A stretch of 64,000 nucleotides of DNA from Notospermus geniculatus (taxonomy: Eukaryota > Nemertea > Pilidiophora > Heteronemertea > Lineidae), in assembly GCA_002633025.1 (NCBI GenBank), contig NMRB01000940.1:146286-210285 (forward strand), read 5' to 3'. The notes below the pieces were generated by a model. It was given only the letters and a program-made list of their open reading frames with translations, did no database searches and had not been told where the DNA came from. Shown piece after piece: positions 42,315 to 53,186 of this stretch. Within the stretch, counting starts at the first letter, position 1. Each line of letters begins with the position of its first letter. A program made the position numbers and the translations under genes.

Positions 42315-44249
42315 CTGTAAAACAAAGGAGAAAACGTGTGTGAGCGAAATGCATAAGATGATCCGGCAAAAATTTCTAACTGAAGCCGAGAATCACTGAG
42401 TTGAAGTCATTCAGGTGCAAAAAGTGTTTTCAAAAGCATAAAATTGGCAGCCAAAGGTTCTTAAAAGTAAACCATTGGACCAATTTAACAAAGGGCGTTT
42501 AAGACGTAGGGCCGTAAAATTCACGGATCGCACTTTAGCCTAATGTATAGCTTAGCTTAGACTTTTTCTATGCTTTAAGCATTACAAAAAGTCAGACTTT
42601 AATGAAAGTGTGACCCGTGCATACGGCCTTTAGACGCGTGTCGTACCCGTACCATACGCGATGAACTGAAGGATATCTTCCGCGCCACGTCCGAGGAAGG
42701 TACGCGGATAAAGGGTGGTCAATATTGTGCAACGTACTGTAACTTCACTAAATGCACGCACTTCCACCATGAATTTGACGAAGTTACACGCGTCTATGGC
42801 TTAAAGCCTCACAGTATTGAATTTTACGATATTTTCAAAGTGCTAGGAGAGTGCAGGTATAGGTCTCATAGCCTCTTGAAGGTCCCCAAAATACTTGCCT
42901 GATACTTACTTCAAAGAATCAAGGCCTAGTTTTCAGCACACATTGAAAAAACTGGAGGCAGATCTCTAATGTAATCAGATAGACCATAGTACATTTTACA
43001 CTACGCTAACGTCGGAGGACGTTAGCACTTTCTGAATTCAATACAGTGAGGCTTTAAACAAGCTTTGTGAAATCGGCCCAAAATATGCATCCAAGCACAG
43101 GCCTATGCCAGCATCACGCACTGAATAGAATAAATCTAAAAAATGTGATAGCAGCGAATATATAGCCTTTGGGACATATTTTTGAAACACACCGTATATC
43201 AACATTCACATCGTTAGGGGGTACGATGAACATGACGAAACTTCTTTTCAGCAGACCAAGCTTTCTTTTTACTGTAATGGAGGTGATAACCTTTGAATAA
43301 ACTTCAAACTCGGCAAACTTTCCCATGCTGGCAAACAATCCTGTGATTTCTATAGAAAAGGCGACTTGTTGTTTTAACCATTAACGGGAGGAGAAAATAA
43401 CAACAGGCCCTAAGCTTCAATAATTAAAGGCACATACATGTATATGGGGTTACATGTGTATCGTGTTGCGTTCTGGTTAAGAGAACAGCTCTAACAAGCC
43501 TTGTTTGGCCTTCAAAAATAAACGACGAATCAGAAAAATGTTGAGAACTGGGAGAGGACTACCCGCGTAAGACCTACTGGTTGTCCCCTGTCGATCCCAC
43601 AGGCCCACTTTAATTATTCCTTTTTTAAGTCAACATAACTGGGATTTGATGCATGGTTATTCCCATTTCCTAAAAGGAGATAGAATGGAATACATGTAGG
43701 TTTGCTGGGACAGAAATTTCAAAGAATCAGCCAGTGAGGGGAGGGATTCCTATTTTCTGACCACGAGTCATAACGAAATGAAATTGCTTCCACAGGGCGG
43801 AATTCCTATTTGGTACCAGGCATCCAGGGTCACGAGAGTTATACAATAGACTAACGTGGGTCTAGTTATTATAGGTCGCAGACCTAATTCTCTAGCTGGA
43901 ACCAAGCAAAAAAGATTCCATTAAAATGACCAGGCATGCTAAATGCCGCAAAGGTTAATAAGGGTGCTGCTAAGGTCCAGACAGTGCATTTTTATGTAGA
44001 TTTTTTATGAAATGGTCAATGCTCTAAGGTTATGTATGGTAAAATAATTTTAACAACTTCTGCAAAAATGTTGGACTTCAAAAACACCTTTTTCTCCTCC
44101 CTTCAAGTTCACTGCACATAAAGTTCAATTTGACTTGGCCAAGCTAAATGAAACAAACTATTTAGTGGGAGGCAATATCTAGCTTCCAGTTGTTTTTGCA
44201 CTGATCCCTAATCGGCTGGATTAGTCAGTACAGTTTCTGTGGAACATTA

Positions 44250-44375
44250 GGGAGGTTGAGATCAGCGACTTATCACGGATCCTTATACGTATACGGATCG
44301 AAATGTACACGAAATTTGTCCTCGTTGTACAGAATTCTATCCGTATACGTGATAAGTCTCTGGTCTCAACCTCCC
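44250..44375. mobile_element. MITE with GGGAGGTTGAGATCAGCGAC ends
   Basis: GGGAGGTTGAGATCAGCGAC and its near-complement enclose ACTTATCACGGATCC, TATACGTATACGGAT and related palindromic words. The same family occurs at 58485-58756, where another MITE has inserted into it. Confidence 0.7.
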
Positions 44376-44557
44376 TGTTGTCGGACTGGACTATGGATTG
44401 CAAATTTTTTAAAAATTATTGTCATCAAATACATCACTTTCCCCTCTTTCCAGTGAATACCCGCATACCAAAACCACTTGGTATTATTTCACCCTAAAAT
44501 AAACATTCAAAATAACAACAGCGGCCGGAGATTATATTCTGACACTAAATAAAGTAC

Positions 44558-44930
44558 TGTATTTATCGGCATGGAGAAAACGCGGAATTCCACGGAAATC
44601 CGCCAAGAATCCGAAACTGTAATTATAGCTTTTAACAATGGAATAAACTATGCACTGGCCTTAACACATGTAGGGTATAATAATAATGAAATAACAAGGC
44701 CATGCAAAGCAGTTGGAATGCGGCCACAGCGACATTGTTTCTGTAGCCCAACCACCTCGCTACCTCGTATCTAGGCTAGTGCCAATATGATAAGAGATTA
44801 GGGGAGGGGACGGGGGGGGATGATCCACGTGACAAGTTTCACACCAATTAATAGTACTGTATAAACTGCAGACCACCAAATTATGTCTAGCGGAATTCCG
44901 CGTTTTCTCCATGCCGTGTATTTATAGTGC
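44558..44930. mobile_element. MITE with GCATGGAGAAAACGCGGAAT ends
   Basis: TATTTATCGGCATGGAGAAA and AACGCGGAATTCC are mirrored at 44889-44928. The 370-bp element lies in the first intron of the CACTA transposase gene. GAAAACGCGG...AATTCCACCC at about 24240 looks like a fragment of the same family. Confidence 0.65.
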
Positions 44931-45508
44931 GCACATTGAATGGTCTTTTATCCCGAATGTGTGAATTTTGTTTTGTACCTACTTCCTTAGAACCACGAGG
45001 GAAACAAAATGCGGTTCGAATGTGTCATTTATGCCTACGTACCGGTACTGTAGATAGGGCCTACAGGCTATATACATATGTATATAGGCCTATATAATAT
45101 ATCAATGAACATGCAAAGTTAACCTCCATAGATATAGTATACAAATGTAGTATCAAGTAACGTTGGCGATATTTGAGCGTCAAATATATTTGCCGACAGG
45201 GAAAAAACGCATTTTGAATATTGTTCTCCACAACCTTCAGGCTTGGAGGAGGTCAATATTGCACCTTCAAATTCCGACCTTTGACACTACTGATTCTTCA
45301 AGCCTTTAAAATCACATTTGAGATTGAACCGAGCAGAAATTGAGATAGGCCTATATGGTAATGAAATGGCCATGCTTGAGAAATCAGGAAATATGTGGCT
45401 AGGCCTACAACACGGCATAGTGATACAGATTCATCCCGGAATAAAACAAACATCAAACAAGAGACTAAATCCGGATGAAATCGGTATTTGCTAAAGTCAA
45501 AATCTCAC

Positions 45509-45698
45509 CTTCCGAATTAGCTGCAACAGGTGCAGCACTTCCCGTAACTTCACTCTTTCGAACTCTGCAAATTCGTTCATGCGTTCCATGAGACTGACTC
45601 TTCACAAACTGTCTGCAGACTTCACAGCGAAGATACCTCTGATTAGGCATAATCCCGAAAAAGTGACAGAAAGAAGTACATGTAGTTCCACGGCCCAT
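45509..45698 (-). CDS. CACTA transposase gene, exon 1 with C2HC zinc-finger-like motif
   Basis: An open frame from ATG at 45698 (or, more likely, the internal ATG at 45650, directly before PNQRYLRCEVC) to a consensus donor GTGAGA at 45503-45508. It encodes RCEVCRQFVKSQSHGTHERIC, a C-x2-C-x12-H-x3-C zinc-finger-like motif, then a short basic/polar linker. N-terminal DNA-binding fingers are usual in such transposases. The phase-1 end joins exon 2 in frame. A Penelope-like repeat remnant lies directly upstream at 45735-45870. Confidence 0.65.
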
Positions 45699-45734
45699 CT
45701 ATCATTACTCATTTTCAATACATACCAAACAATT

Positions 45735-45870
45735 ATGATGAATAAAAAGGCAATTTCCAGAGTGTTTGCGAATTTTCAACCCCAACCGGGGTCTTCTTCA
45801 GGCTGGTACTTTACAATCCGAAACTCTAGAACAGACTGAGCTGAAACCCAAATGTAGACATGAAGTATCC
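45735..45870 (-). mobile_element. Penelope-like repeat remnant with hammerhead-like core (minus)
   Basis: Read on the minus strand: GGTTTCAGCTCAGTCTGTTC, TAGAGTTTCGGATTGTAAAG, then CCTGAAGAAGACCCCGGTTG and GGGTTGAAAATTC. The last part resembles a hammerhead ribozyme core (CTGATGA, stem GACCCC/GGGGTC, GAAA) with substitutions. The same sequence occurs at 53076-53186 in plus orientation. Hammerhead motifs in this setting are known from Penelope-like elements; assignment here is by resemblance. Confidence 0.4.
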
Positions 45871-46448
45871 CATCCAAACAGGACGTGACAGCAATTAAGG
45901 AAAGAAAAGAGTACAAGCCCCAAAAGGTGGTTGCTCAACCTAACAGAAATGTAATTAGTGAATGTAAGGCTTGACTAGGCTGAAGGGAAAATATAGCTTG
46001 GAGGAATTAAACTAACAGTATAATTATACTAACAGTACAATACCCCCAAGACCATAGTAAGAGTAATTTATATTAAACAAATGTATGAGGAAGTGATAAC
46101 AAATTAGGCCTAGAAAATAAATGAAGAGCAAGATAATAAGAAATGAAGGGGCAACAGTAAAGAAAGGGAGCCTATAGGTGAACAGCACCTACAAAACCTG
46201 ACCAACGAAAAATTAGAAACAGACCATCATGGACGAAGAAATAGGCCTAAAAAGAGGAACCCTGTCCTCCAAGGAAAAGGGTCTACTAAAGGGAAAAGAG
46301 GGGTTGCAAAGCTGTGACCTGCGAACAAAATAGGAGAAGAGCAATGGAAGACAAGGCCTAGAAAAAGGACCAAACAATTACGTGTTTTTTTGTAAGGTTA
46401 ATTGGACTTTTAATCTTCCAAAATGCAGGAGCTAGGGTGATGCAGAAG
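45871..46448. other. Spacer without recognised gene
   Basis: A-rich sequence with no recognisable coding or repeat structure beyond short GGCCTA words. Confidence 0.4.
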
Positions 46449-46554
46449 CATGTTTCATAAAGTGACTTTAAGCTAATGGTACCATTAACTCAATGCATTT
46501 TCCATTTGATTAAAGGTACCATTAGCTTAAAGTCGTATTATGAAACAGGCCCTG
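46449..46554. mobile_element. Short MITE, second copy of the 17664 family
   Basis: ATGTTTCATAAAGTGACTTT and AAAGTCGTATTATGAAACAG enclose GCTAATGGTACCATTAACTC and GGTACCATTAGC. It matches 17664-17777. Confidence 0.65.
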
Positions 46555-46796
46555 GTGAAGAGTCAATGGACAAAATATTATGAATTTTGATGCACGGGCA
46601 TTCCCTTGGCTTCACACTCCACCAGAGGGCTTTCAAATTCTTAATCCACATTTTTTAGTGATGTTTCCAACCCTTATAACATGTATCAGAATTCATAATG
46701 AATGCTAACGCTGATTTATTTTAGTTAATACGATTCGTCGACTCCACTTGAGAACAAAATGTGGACAAGGCCAAACATAACTGAGACAGACACATG

Positions 46797-46830
46797 GAAC
46801 CAGGGACACATAGGACCCGGGACACATAGG
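46797..46830 (-). repeat. Two units of the 24346 minisatellite (reverse)
   Basis: GGGACACATAGGACCCGGGA and CACATAGGG contain the reverse complement of the CCTATGTGTCCCGG unit that forms the array at 24346-24497. Confidence 0.6.
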
Positions 46831-47360
46831 GATGACCCCGTAGCGGGGATAGCATTTTGGCCAGAAATGATGGGAATGGTGATAGCGGCGGCGGTACCAG
46901 TGGCAGCACTTGATAAATTGCCGCAACCGATCCATCTCGCTCTCTTGGATTGTCTACAGTGATCAGAAGAAATAAATTGTTTCTGCCTTCAATGCCGACG
47001 TAAATGAAACCCGTTAGTGTACGTTCACTGAAGGATATGAGCAGTCCATTGATATCTGCATTCGAGTTCGACAGGAACGTCACGCAACACTCGGCCACCG
47101 TAGTTTTGCCTATCGGTCTCCTCTTCGATCGGTAGATCTTCCCAATGTTCTCTCTGAATCAACATTCGTAAGAGAATATTTACATTTGACATGTTCAGCG
47201 CCTAAATATCTGGTAATCTTGAAAACACGATGAGGAGCGTGTAAGGATTCCGAGGAGCAAAATTTCAGGGAGTAGCATAAAACAACGCACCAACAAGATC
47301 GAGTATAAAAACAAGTGTCTTTCCGTCGCAGAATTTCTCGATGATTCACGCTCATCGTTG

Positions 47361-48422
47361 TTATGTAACTAGTCTGTAGGAACGTAAAACATTTAGTTTT
47401 TTCTGACGGTCCAAGGTGATTGAAAGCATATAGTTAAGCTCATTTTGCACAAGTTCTAAGGCGTGCGGGGGCTTATCAAATCTGTGTAGCTTGCTAACCC
47501 GGGTGTTCTCGCTTTTTCGACGAGGGAGACGAAAACCGACCAAGTAGTACGTCTTCCTTTTATTATCTTCAGCAACAAAAAGAATTCGATCGTTGGCAAC
47601 TTCATGCAATAGTCGTCGGTTTTTTAACTTTCCCCAATATGGCATGCCAACGAAAGGTCGAATTTTGTGAGGGGTTTTGTAAGAATCATTCCACCTGTAG
47701 ATATAGCTTGGATGTCTACGCCATGTGATCCGACGTATGTGCCACGTAACCAATACTAGGTCCATTTTTTTAAAGAGGACTCCAAACTTATTAAAAGAAA
47801 AATATAGGCGGGGTCTAATCATTGCTACTGTCTCTTTTATACGTAAAGAATAGGTCTCATTTCCCTGAGCTGAGCTCACCATTACTATTATCAAGTGGTA
47901 CCCATAGTCGTCATCGCAGAAAAGCCCAATTAGAAGTAGCATTTCGTCTTGGCGACTCATATTATAACTGAACAGGAATCTTAAACTGTATTCGTTAGAC
48001 CGACAAGGTGTAGTTGTTAACAATATTCGTGTTTTCTTTTTTAATATCAAATGTATTACTTGTATATACTTATTGCCCGATGCATCAATGTACATGAAAT
48101 TCATCCCGCATAGAGTAGATATACCCTTTTCACTGCGAATGGTGAGGGTGGTTTGGTATTTGATTCTGAACGCAGGATACGTGCGAGAGTAATAGGAACA
48201 TGCATAAAACATCAGTTTCTTTACAGAAGAATAGTGCCAGTATCTATCCGAAGGTTGGGTATATACCAAGAGTATCTTTTCACTTGCAGCCTGAACTATG
48301 AGCTTGTGACTAGAAGAAAACTTGTAGTTGCCTTCCAGGACATATTCACCGATGTTATTCCTCTGAAATGTTATGAATAGATGTATGTCACTGCGGGTCG
48401 TGATCTCATTTATGTGTTGAAA
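47361..48422 (-). CDS. Unrecognised beta-rich protein, family member U1
   Basis: An open frame of about 350 codons runs from after a TGA at 48423-48425 to a stop at 47361. There is no obvious ATG near the start; TTTCAG at about 48376 is a possible acceptor, but the frame also makes sense upstream of it (DIHLFITFQRNNIGEYVLEG). The product is rich in alternating hydrophobic strands and aromatic residues (RILLTTTPCRSNEYSLRFLF, DLVLVTWHIRRITW, YYLVGFRLPRRKSE), with no signal peptide, known domain or catalytic motif that I recognise. The segment ITFQRNNIGEYVLEGNYKF resembles IVFQRRSNGHIVGGLLELTK of U2 and the MFTYKQ...LLTGVVKLYDF segment of U3, so the three are probably diverged paralogues. Beta-propeller-like repeats are a possibility, not a finding. 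Confidence 0.55.
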   Translation of the reverse strand, partial: FQHINEITTRSDIHLFITFQRNNIGEYVLEGNYKFSSSHKLIVQAASEKILLVYTQPSDRYWHYSSVKKLMFYACSYYSRTYPAFRIKYQTTLTIRSEKGISTLCGMNFMYIDASGNKYIQVIHLILKKKTRILLTTTPCRSNEYSLRFLFSYNMSRQDEMLLLIGLFCDDDYGYHLIIVMVSSAQGNETYSLRIKETVAMIRPRLYFSFNKFGVLFKKMDLVLVTWHIRRITWRRHPSYIYRWNDSYKTPHKIRPFVGMPYWGKLKNRRLLHEVANDRILFVAEDNKRKTYYLVGFRLPRRKSENTRVSKLHRFDKPPHALELVQNELNYMLSITLDRQKKLNVLRSYRLVT

Positions 48423-48704
48423 TCATACTTCGTTAGATTACGTGTACATTACGTTTTTTTGGCCATTACTGGACGCTGGCAGAAATTCGCCCAGCCTGGA
48501 CAATGCTAGGTCACTTCAAACATTTGCTTAGTAAACACTCAGCTCAGGGTGTGAAGGCTCTTGAAACATTCACTTTACCTCCCTCGACTCTTAGTTGGTC
48601 GAGGTCTTGTGTTAACCCAACCGGCTAATTAAAGCTAATAAGATTAAAATACCAGAGAAGATTTACTCAAGGCTTGGTTTTTGCACACATTGGGTGATTT
48701 CAAA

Positions 48705-48995
48705 GTAGGTGTTAACACCGGGTGTAAACACCGACGCCAACACTAACACCCAAGTTAACATCAGAAATAAACTGCTCCTTCAGTGTTAGTGTTAACAACA
48801 GGTGTTAGTGTGATCTCAGTTTATAAACCGGTGTGAGTGTTCCAGTTGGTGTTAGTGTTACACTAACACTGACCTTAATATCAAGGCAGTGTTATTGTCG
48901 CTGTAATTTCAATGGGTTTTCCATTGCGACTAACACTAACCTCTAGGCGTTAACACCAACCACAGTTTACGGCTCCAACAAGGTGTTAGCAGCCA
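48705..48995 (+). repeat. Dense GTGTTA/TAACAC motif array upstream of the Harbinger gene
   Basis: Within 290 bases there are about eight GTGTTA and five TAACAC words, often as GGTGTTA, GTGTTAGTGTTA or palindromic GTGTTAAC. The array ends just before the transposase frame at 49030. Subterminal motif arrays bind transposase in several DNA transposons, so this may be the left subterminal region of the element. No matching array follows the gene at its 3' end. Confidence 0.6.
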
Positions 48996-49029
48996 TTTCG
49001 CTCAGGAAGTCTCAGAAATTGACAGAAAG

Positions 49030-49967
49030 ATGATTTTTATTCCTTTCCAAGAGGTTGTTGGTGGGATGTTGCAAGTTAGAGGTCCAAACCGTGTTAGACA
49101 AGCTGCTTTAAACACAGAGCCACCAGAGAAACATTTAAGACTGATGGAAGAGCAACTGCAGGAGATTTCACTTGAATTTCACAACCACAGGATTGCTCAT
49201 GGATTACGAGGTGCCTCTCTGCTCTCTTCACGAAGACGTGTGGATATTTTTCTGTCTTACGTTGCTTCTGGAGGCTATTACAGACAACATGCATACAGTT
49301 ATGGTGTGGCAACTTCTACTGCTTTTGCCTACATCCATGAAGTAGCTGATTTCATGATGGACATTTTTCTCCACAACACATTCAACTACCAGAGCCAGAT
49401 GAGTTTGAGGACTTGTCTTCTCCACTTCGTCGTCCACAAGGGAATGAAGTTAATGTTATTTTGTATATTGATGGTGTGGTTGTTCGAGTGCAACGCCCAG
49501 ATGGAGCTGGTGACGCGTATTATTGTGGGAGACCAGGGAAGTCATGTGATTCCATTAACGTCCAGTATATCGTTGATAAGAGGGGCAAGATCCGCCACGT
49601 AATATCAGGACTTCCAGGAGCCACCCATGACAAAACCGCTGCGGAATGGTCAGATGAATTCATGGCATTCTTGGACACGCTGCCTGAAAATGTTGTAGTA
49701 CTCGGTGACCCAGCATACCGCAACATTCACCCAAGGGTGGTGACTACTTTTGTTGGGAGAAATTTACCGCAAGAACAATTGATTTTCAACAATCAGTGCA
49801 CCAGACTCAGGCAGATAGTGGAAAGAACCATTGGTGCTACTGAGCTAAAATGGCGTATGGATCAGATGAAAGAGAACCGATATGCAGCAAAAGGAGGAGT
49901 TACCTTTGCAGCAAAATGCACCGTTGCTGTCTGTGTCTTGCACAATCGCTTCACAAACTTCCTGTAA
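49030..49967 (+). pseudogene. PIF/Harbinger-type DDE transposase with one frameshift
   Basis: Two overlapping frames make one transposase. The N-terminal part (49030 to about 49390) ends RQHAYSYGVATSTAFAYIHE and FMMDIFLHNT. The C-terminal part (about 49391-49967) starts LPEPDEFEDLSSPLRRPQGN, then ILYIDGVVVRVQRP with the first catalytic Asp at 49470, SINVQYIVDKRG, PGATHDKTAAEW, the second Asp in LGDPAYRN, and the catalytic Glu in IVERTIGATELKWR. This D, D, E arrangement and the PGxTHD and VER motifs fit the DDE_Tnp_4/HARBI1 group. One base is missing near 49381-49388; otherwise there are no stops, so the lesion is young or an assembly error. AATAAA at 49984-49989 follows the TAA stop closely. 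The Myb-like partner protein of autonomous Harbingers is not seen. The known role of the family is cut-and-paste transposition into TTA-type targets, matching the TTA-flanked MITE at 31244-31488. Confidence 0.8.
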
Positions 49968-50151
49968 ACCACAGATAACAAACAATAAACTTTATTATGA
50001 GAGAAGTACAAAAATAATGAACAAAACTTTGATATCTGAATAATTACAAATGAATAAATGCTTCCTGCATAGGTACAGCAGTTAGCTTGTTTGCAAATAA
50101 ACAGTTCCAATGATAATATATGATATGTTTCATGATATATGTAATTACTGT

Positions 50152-51186
50152 TCAAGATGACCAATATGACTTTTCAATATGAATTACGCAACCACTGCAG
50201 TCAGACAGATGTTTCTCTTGATGTAAAGGGCTTAGANCCCCTGACTTCTTCTGCGAGGGTTCTACAAAGTGCAGCAGCGCTCCATCACGAGGATCAAATT
50301 GATACTTGCGGCCTTTGGTGGGATTTGGGTGGAAAGATGCAAGCTGTTCAAAAAATGTAACATTTCCGTCTGATCCTTTTCTGACGAGCGCTGGCTTCGG
50401 AGAACTGACTTCACTGAAGCAAATGACCCGTACATGTAGGTGAGGAAAACAAAACAGACAAAACAAACCAGACACAAGATTGGTCCGGATGAGAATAAGT
50501 TTCGATCTTTCGCCGCATTCGAACTCAGCTAATCTTTCGACAGCGTGTTTCCTACAGCGGTAGTTATCTTCTTTGCGATGGATTCCGATACTCCAGCTTT
50601 GTTCATTCATAATATCACAACCGATCACGCGGGACATATCGTTTGAAAAATGGAAATAGTCGAATGCTTCGAACACAGTGCTCATCCCGTCCACCAAAAA
50701 AACATGGAGTTTTCCTCTTGCATTATTTTCCGATAGTTTGTATATCGTGACATCAATTTCATATCGAATCCAACAGGAAATAGCTGCGTTATGATTGAAA
50801 ATCGACAGCAGTGTACCTCGTGCCCTGGTACAAGGGTCTGATGTCGGGATGATTAGTTCGCCAGAAAACACACCCTTCGTTAACTCAAGTAGACCGCCGA
50901 CGATGTGACCATTTGATCTTCTTTGAAAAACTATGTACTTCTTATTAATTAATTCGAACACATCGGTGAACTGGCCCCGAAAGTATGTCCTGTTAGACAG
51001 TATTTTGTATCGAAAGCCATCCAGGTAATATAAAATTAACCGAGAATACGGGCTTGATTCTGGTGGTTTCATTAGCACAAATGTCGCTGTTTTCGGATCG
51101 AAGAACCAGATGTTGTGATCTTCTACAGTAAAAGGGGGAATGAAAGGTAAACGTCCCGCTAGGTTGAATCGAATATCTCCTGGCAC
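50152..51186 (-). CDS. Unrecognised beta-rich protein, family member U2
   Basis: The frame is open for 344 codons to a stop at 50152. It begins directly at a plausible splice acceptor (TTTGTCGGTAG before GTGCCAGGAG), so it is probably the last exon of a gene with an unseen first exon. One N (50236) leaves one residue unknown. Landmarks: GRLPFIPPFTVEDHNIWFFD, PYSRLILYYLDGFRYKIL, YIVFQRRSNGHIVGGLLELT, LISIFNH-type hydrophobic runs, and CLFCFPHLHVRVICF. There is no signal peptide or domain that I recognise. The start motif PFIPPFTVED matches PFLPPLTVDK near the start of U3, and a middle segment matches U1. The tail past residue 300 (HQEKHLSDCSGC) may be less reliable. The gene converges on the plus-strand Harbinger gene; their ends are under 200 bases apart. 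Confidence 0.6.
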   Translation of the reverse strand: MPGDIRFNLAGRLPFIPPFTVEDHNIWFFDPKTATFVLMKPPESSPYSRLILYYLDGFRYKILSNRTYFRGQFTDVFELINKKYIVFQRRSNGHIVGGLLELTKGVFSGELIIPTSDPCTRARGTLLSIFNHNAAISCWIRYEIDVTIYKLSENNARGKLHVFLVDGMSTVFEAFDYFHFSNDMSRVIGCDIMNEQSWSIGIHRKEDNYRCRKHAVERLAEFECGERSKLILIRTNLVSGLFCLFCFPHLHVRVICFSEVSSPKPALVRKGSDGNVTFFEQLASFHPNPTKGRKYQFDPRDGALLHFVEPSQKKSGXLSPLHQEKHLSDCSGCVIHIEKSYWSS

Positions 51187-53059
51187 CTACCGACAAATGG
51201 TGAAATTAAATGCCTGAACGAATGATACGTAATCATCTCAAAAATGAAGTGCGCAAGTTTTCATTTACAGTTGCCAGAATGTTATGTTCTGCAACAAGAT
51301 TCACGAGTAGGCCTAGGCCTACTTACTCCTGCTGCTACATTTTCTTTTATCAATCGTAATTTAGCATGGGTCATGATGGCCGTTTAAACGTCATCTATCA
51401 TCTATCATTTTGACTGTAAAGGCTGGCCGCTGATTCGCTGACTATAATAAGATCAAAATAACCAATGTATATTTTGTTTTGTTTGCAATGATTTTGAGGC
51501 CTACACTGATGCCTCATCTATTGCCGTGTACAATGTTAGTGTACTTGCATTCGAGGCCATGATGCGACTCCTTCACCGGTTGTATCCGGGATACGCTGGC
51601 GCCACCGCGGACATTGGAAGTCTATTGGATTTGGAGAGGCATCCAAAACATGGCGGACGGGCGTTTGAAACATGGCGGATGGGCACTTGTTTGACATTTA
51701 CGCCGCGCGATGCCGCGGCTTATTTAAACCTCCCGTGCGCTGCTTTTAACGATCTAGTTCAGCTTTAAGTGTCATCGGTGAAGGGCACAGTCAGGGCCAT
51801 ATTTCTCACAGGCGTACGATTGATGCCAACGTCTTCGAAGCGAGGAATAAGACTTTTTGGACAACCCTCGAAAAAGAGCGTCTGCTACCGGAAGAATAAA
51901 CATAAGAATGCGGCCCGTCTTGTCAGTGTACGAATCACCACATCGGTGTATGCAGGCCTCTACGTGCACCGATGAATGCATACTTAATCTCTCCACGGGC
52001 TCAGTGCTTTTATGAATGCCAGGGGGATTATAAAACAACCTTAGTGTCAACACGTGACGATCAGGTGACCTCACTCGTATTTTCCGTGGCTGGAGCGAGA
52101 GGACGGGTAAAGAGGGCAAGGTGTGGGGGTAGGAGGTGGTCGGTGGTGGGGGTCGACCGACCATGGATGGACTCACCCCCTCCCGCCCCTCCGTGATGAA
52201 CTGGTGTTTCCTCTCGTTGCTTTTGACAAGTTGCCTGATTTTCTGCCCCAATATTCACTGTCAAAGCATGAGAGGAACGGGGTGACACTAGGGGTGTGTA
52301 CATCAGTCGGTGCAGAATCGCAGCTCCACGCCGACGTATTCTGCCGATCTTCAAAGTAGGCTAATATGTGCTTTATTCTAATAGGTGCTATAAACGTAAA
52401 CTTTGTGAAATTGAGAATTTCCAAGTCGATCTTTCTGATGGTCAAGTGAAAGTATATTACCAAGAGAGTCAAGCGCTAGCTGCTGGAACCATCCAGAATA
52501 TTCCAGTGCGCCACTGACACGAATTTGCTTCACCCTATCTTTGACATCCTTGAGCAACAAACTGTTCATACATGTACATGTAGAATCACACATTATCTTT
52601 ATCAGGCCTATTTCGTTTTGGTTTTCCAGTTGCGGAGGGCACTGTGGCTCCCCTTCTGGTCTAGGCCTTGTTTTTTTCCCTCCCTTCCCCCCCCCTTTTT
52701 TTGCTCTAATCCTCCTCGCCTTATTCTTCTCATTGCTCAGTGATTTGCATTATCCATTCTTCTTTTTTTCCTACAAATCTGGAAGTTGACTTCCTTTATA
52801 TTCCTTTACTTTGTGTTGACCTTTGTGCATCTTTTCGCTTTGTGCTTGTTTTGTATTTATTAATTTATAAACTTTCTTTCAGCCAAATGAAGCCCTGCGC
52901 CAGTTGCTTACACTCTGCTTGTGGTCAGGCTGAGCAACCCTGCAGTTATTCAACCCTTGTCTTTCAGCTGAATTAGTTTCTCCTTAATTGTCCAGCGGCC
53001 ACCCGTGGGGCTTGGTCGTTATTCTTTCCTTAATTGCTTGTTTATCCTGTCTACACAGG
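51187..53059. other. Spacer without recognised gene
   Basis: A GC-rich patch with AACATGGCGGAC-type words lies at about 51650-51690. The 52050-52200 part is G-rich and low in complexity; 52620-52860 is T/C-rich. Open frames up to 159 codons occur here but have no family-like motif. No first exon for U2 could be identified in the 400 bases upstream of its acceptor. Confidence 0.45.
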
Positions 53060-53186
53060 TTATGTAGTTCTATCGGGTTTCAGCTCAGTCTTTTCTAGAG
53101 TTTCAGATTGTAAAGTTCCACTTGAAAAAGACCCCGGTTGGGGTCGAAAATTCGTGAATTCTGGAGATTGACTTCTTGTTTATTAT
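53060..53186 (+). mobile_element. Penelope-like repeat remnant with hammerhead-like core (plus)
   Basis: Plus-strand copy of 45735-45870: GGGTTTCAGCTCAGTC, TAGAGTTTCAGATTGTAAAG, CTTGAAAAAGACCCCGGTTG and GGGTCGAAAATTCGTG. The perfect stem GACCCC-GGTT-GGGGTC (53130-53145) followed by GAAA matches stem II and the 3' core of a hammerhead. The 5' core CTGATGA is degenerate (CTTGAAA). Confidence 0.4.

Noticed and set aside
51772-52593. Overlapping frames up to 159 codons, possible first exon of U2
   Set aside because: Sequence is low-complexity or G-rich, frames overlap on both strands, and none ends in a donor with a phase that fits U2.
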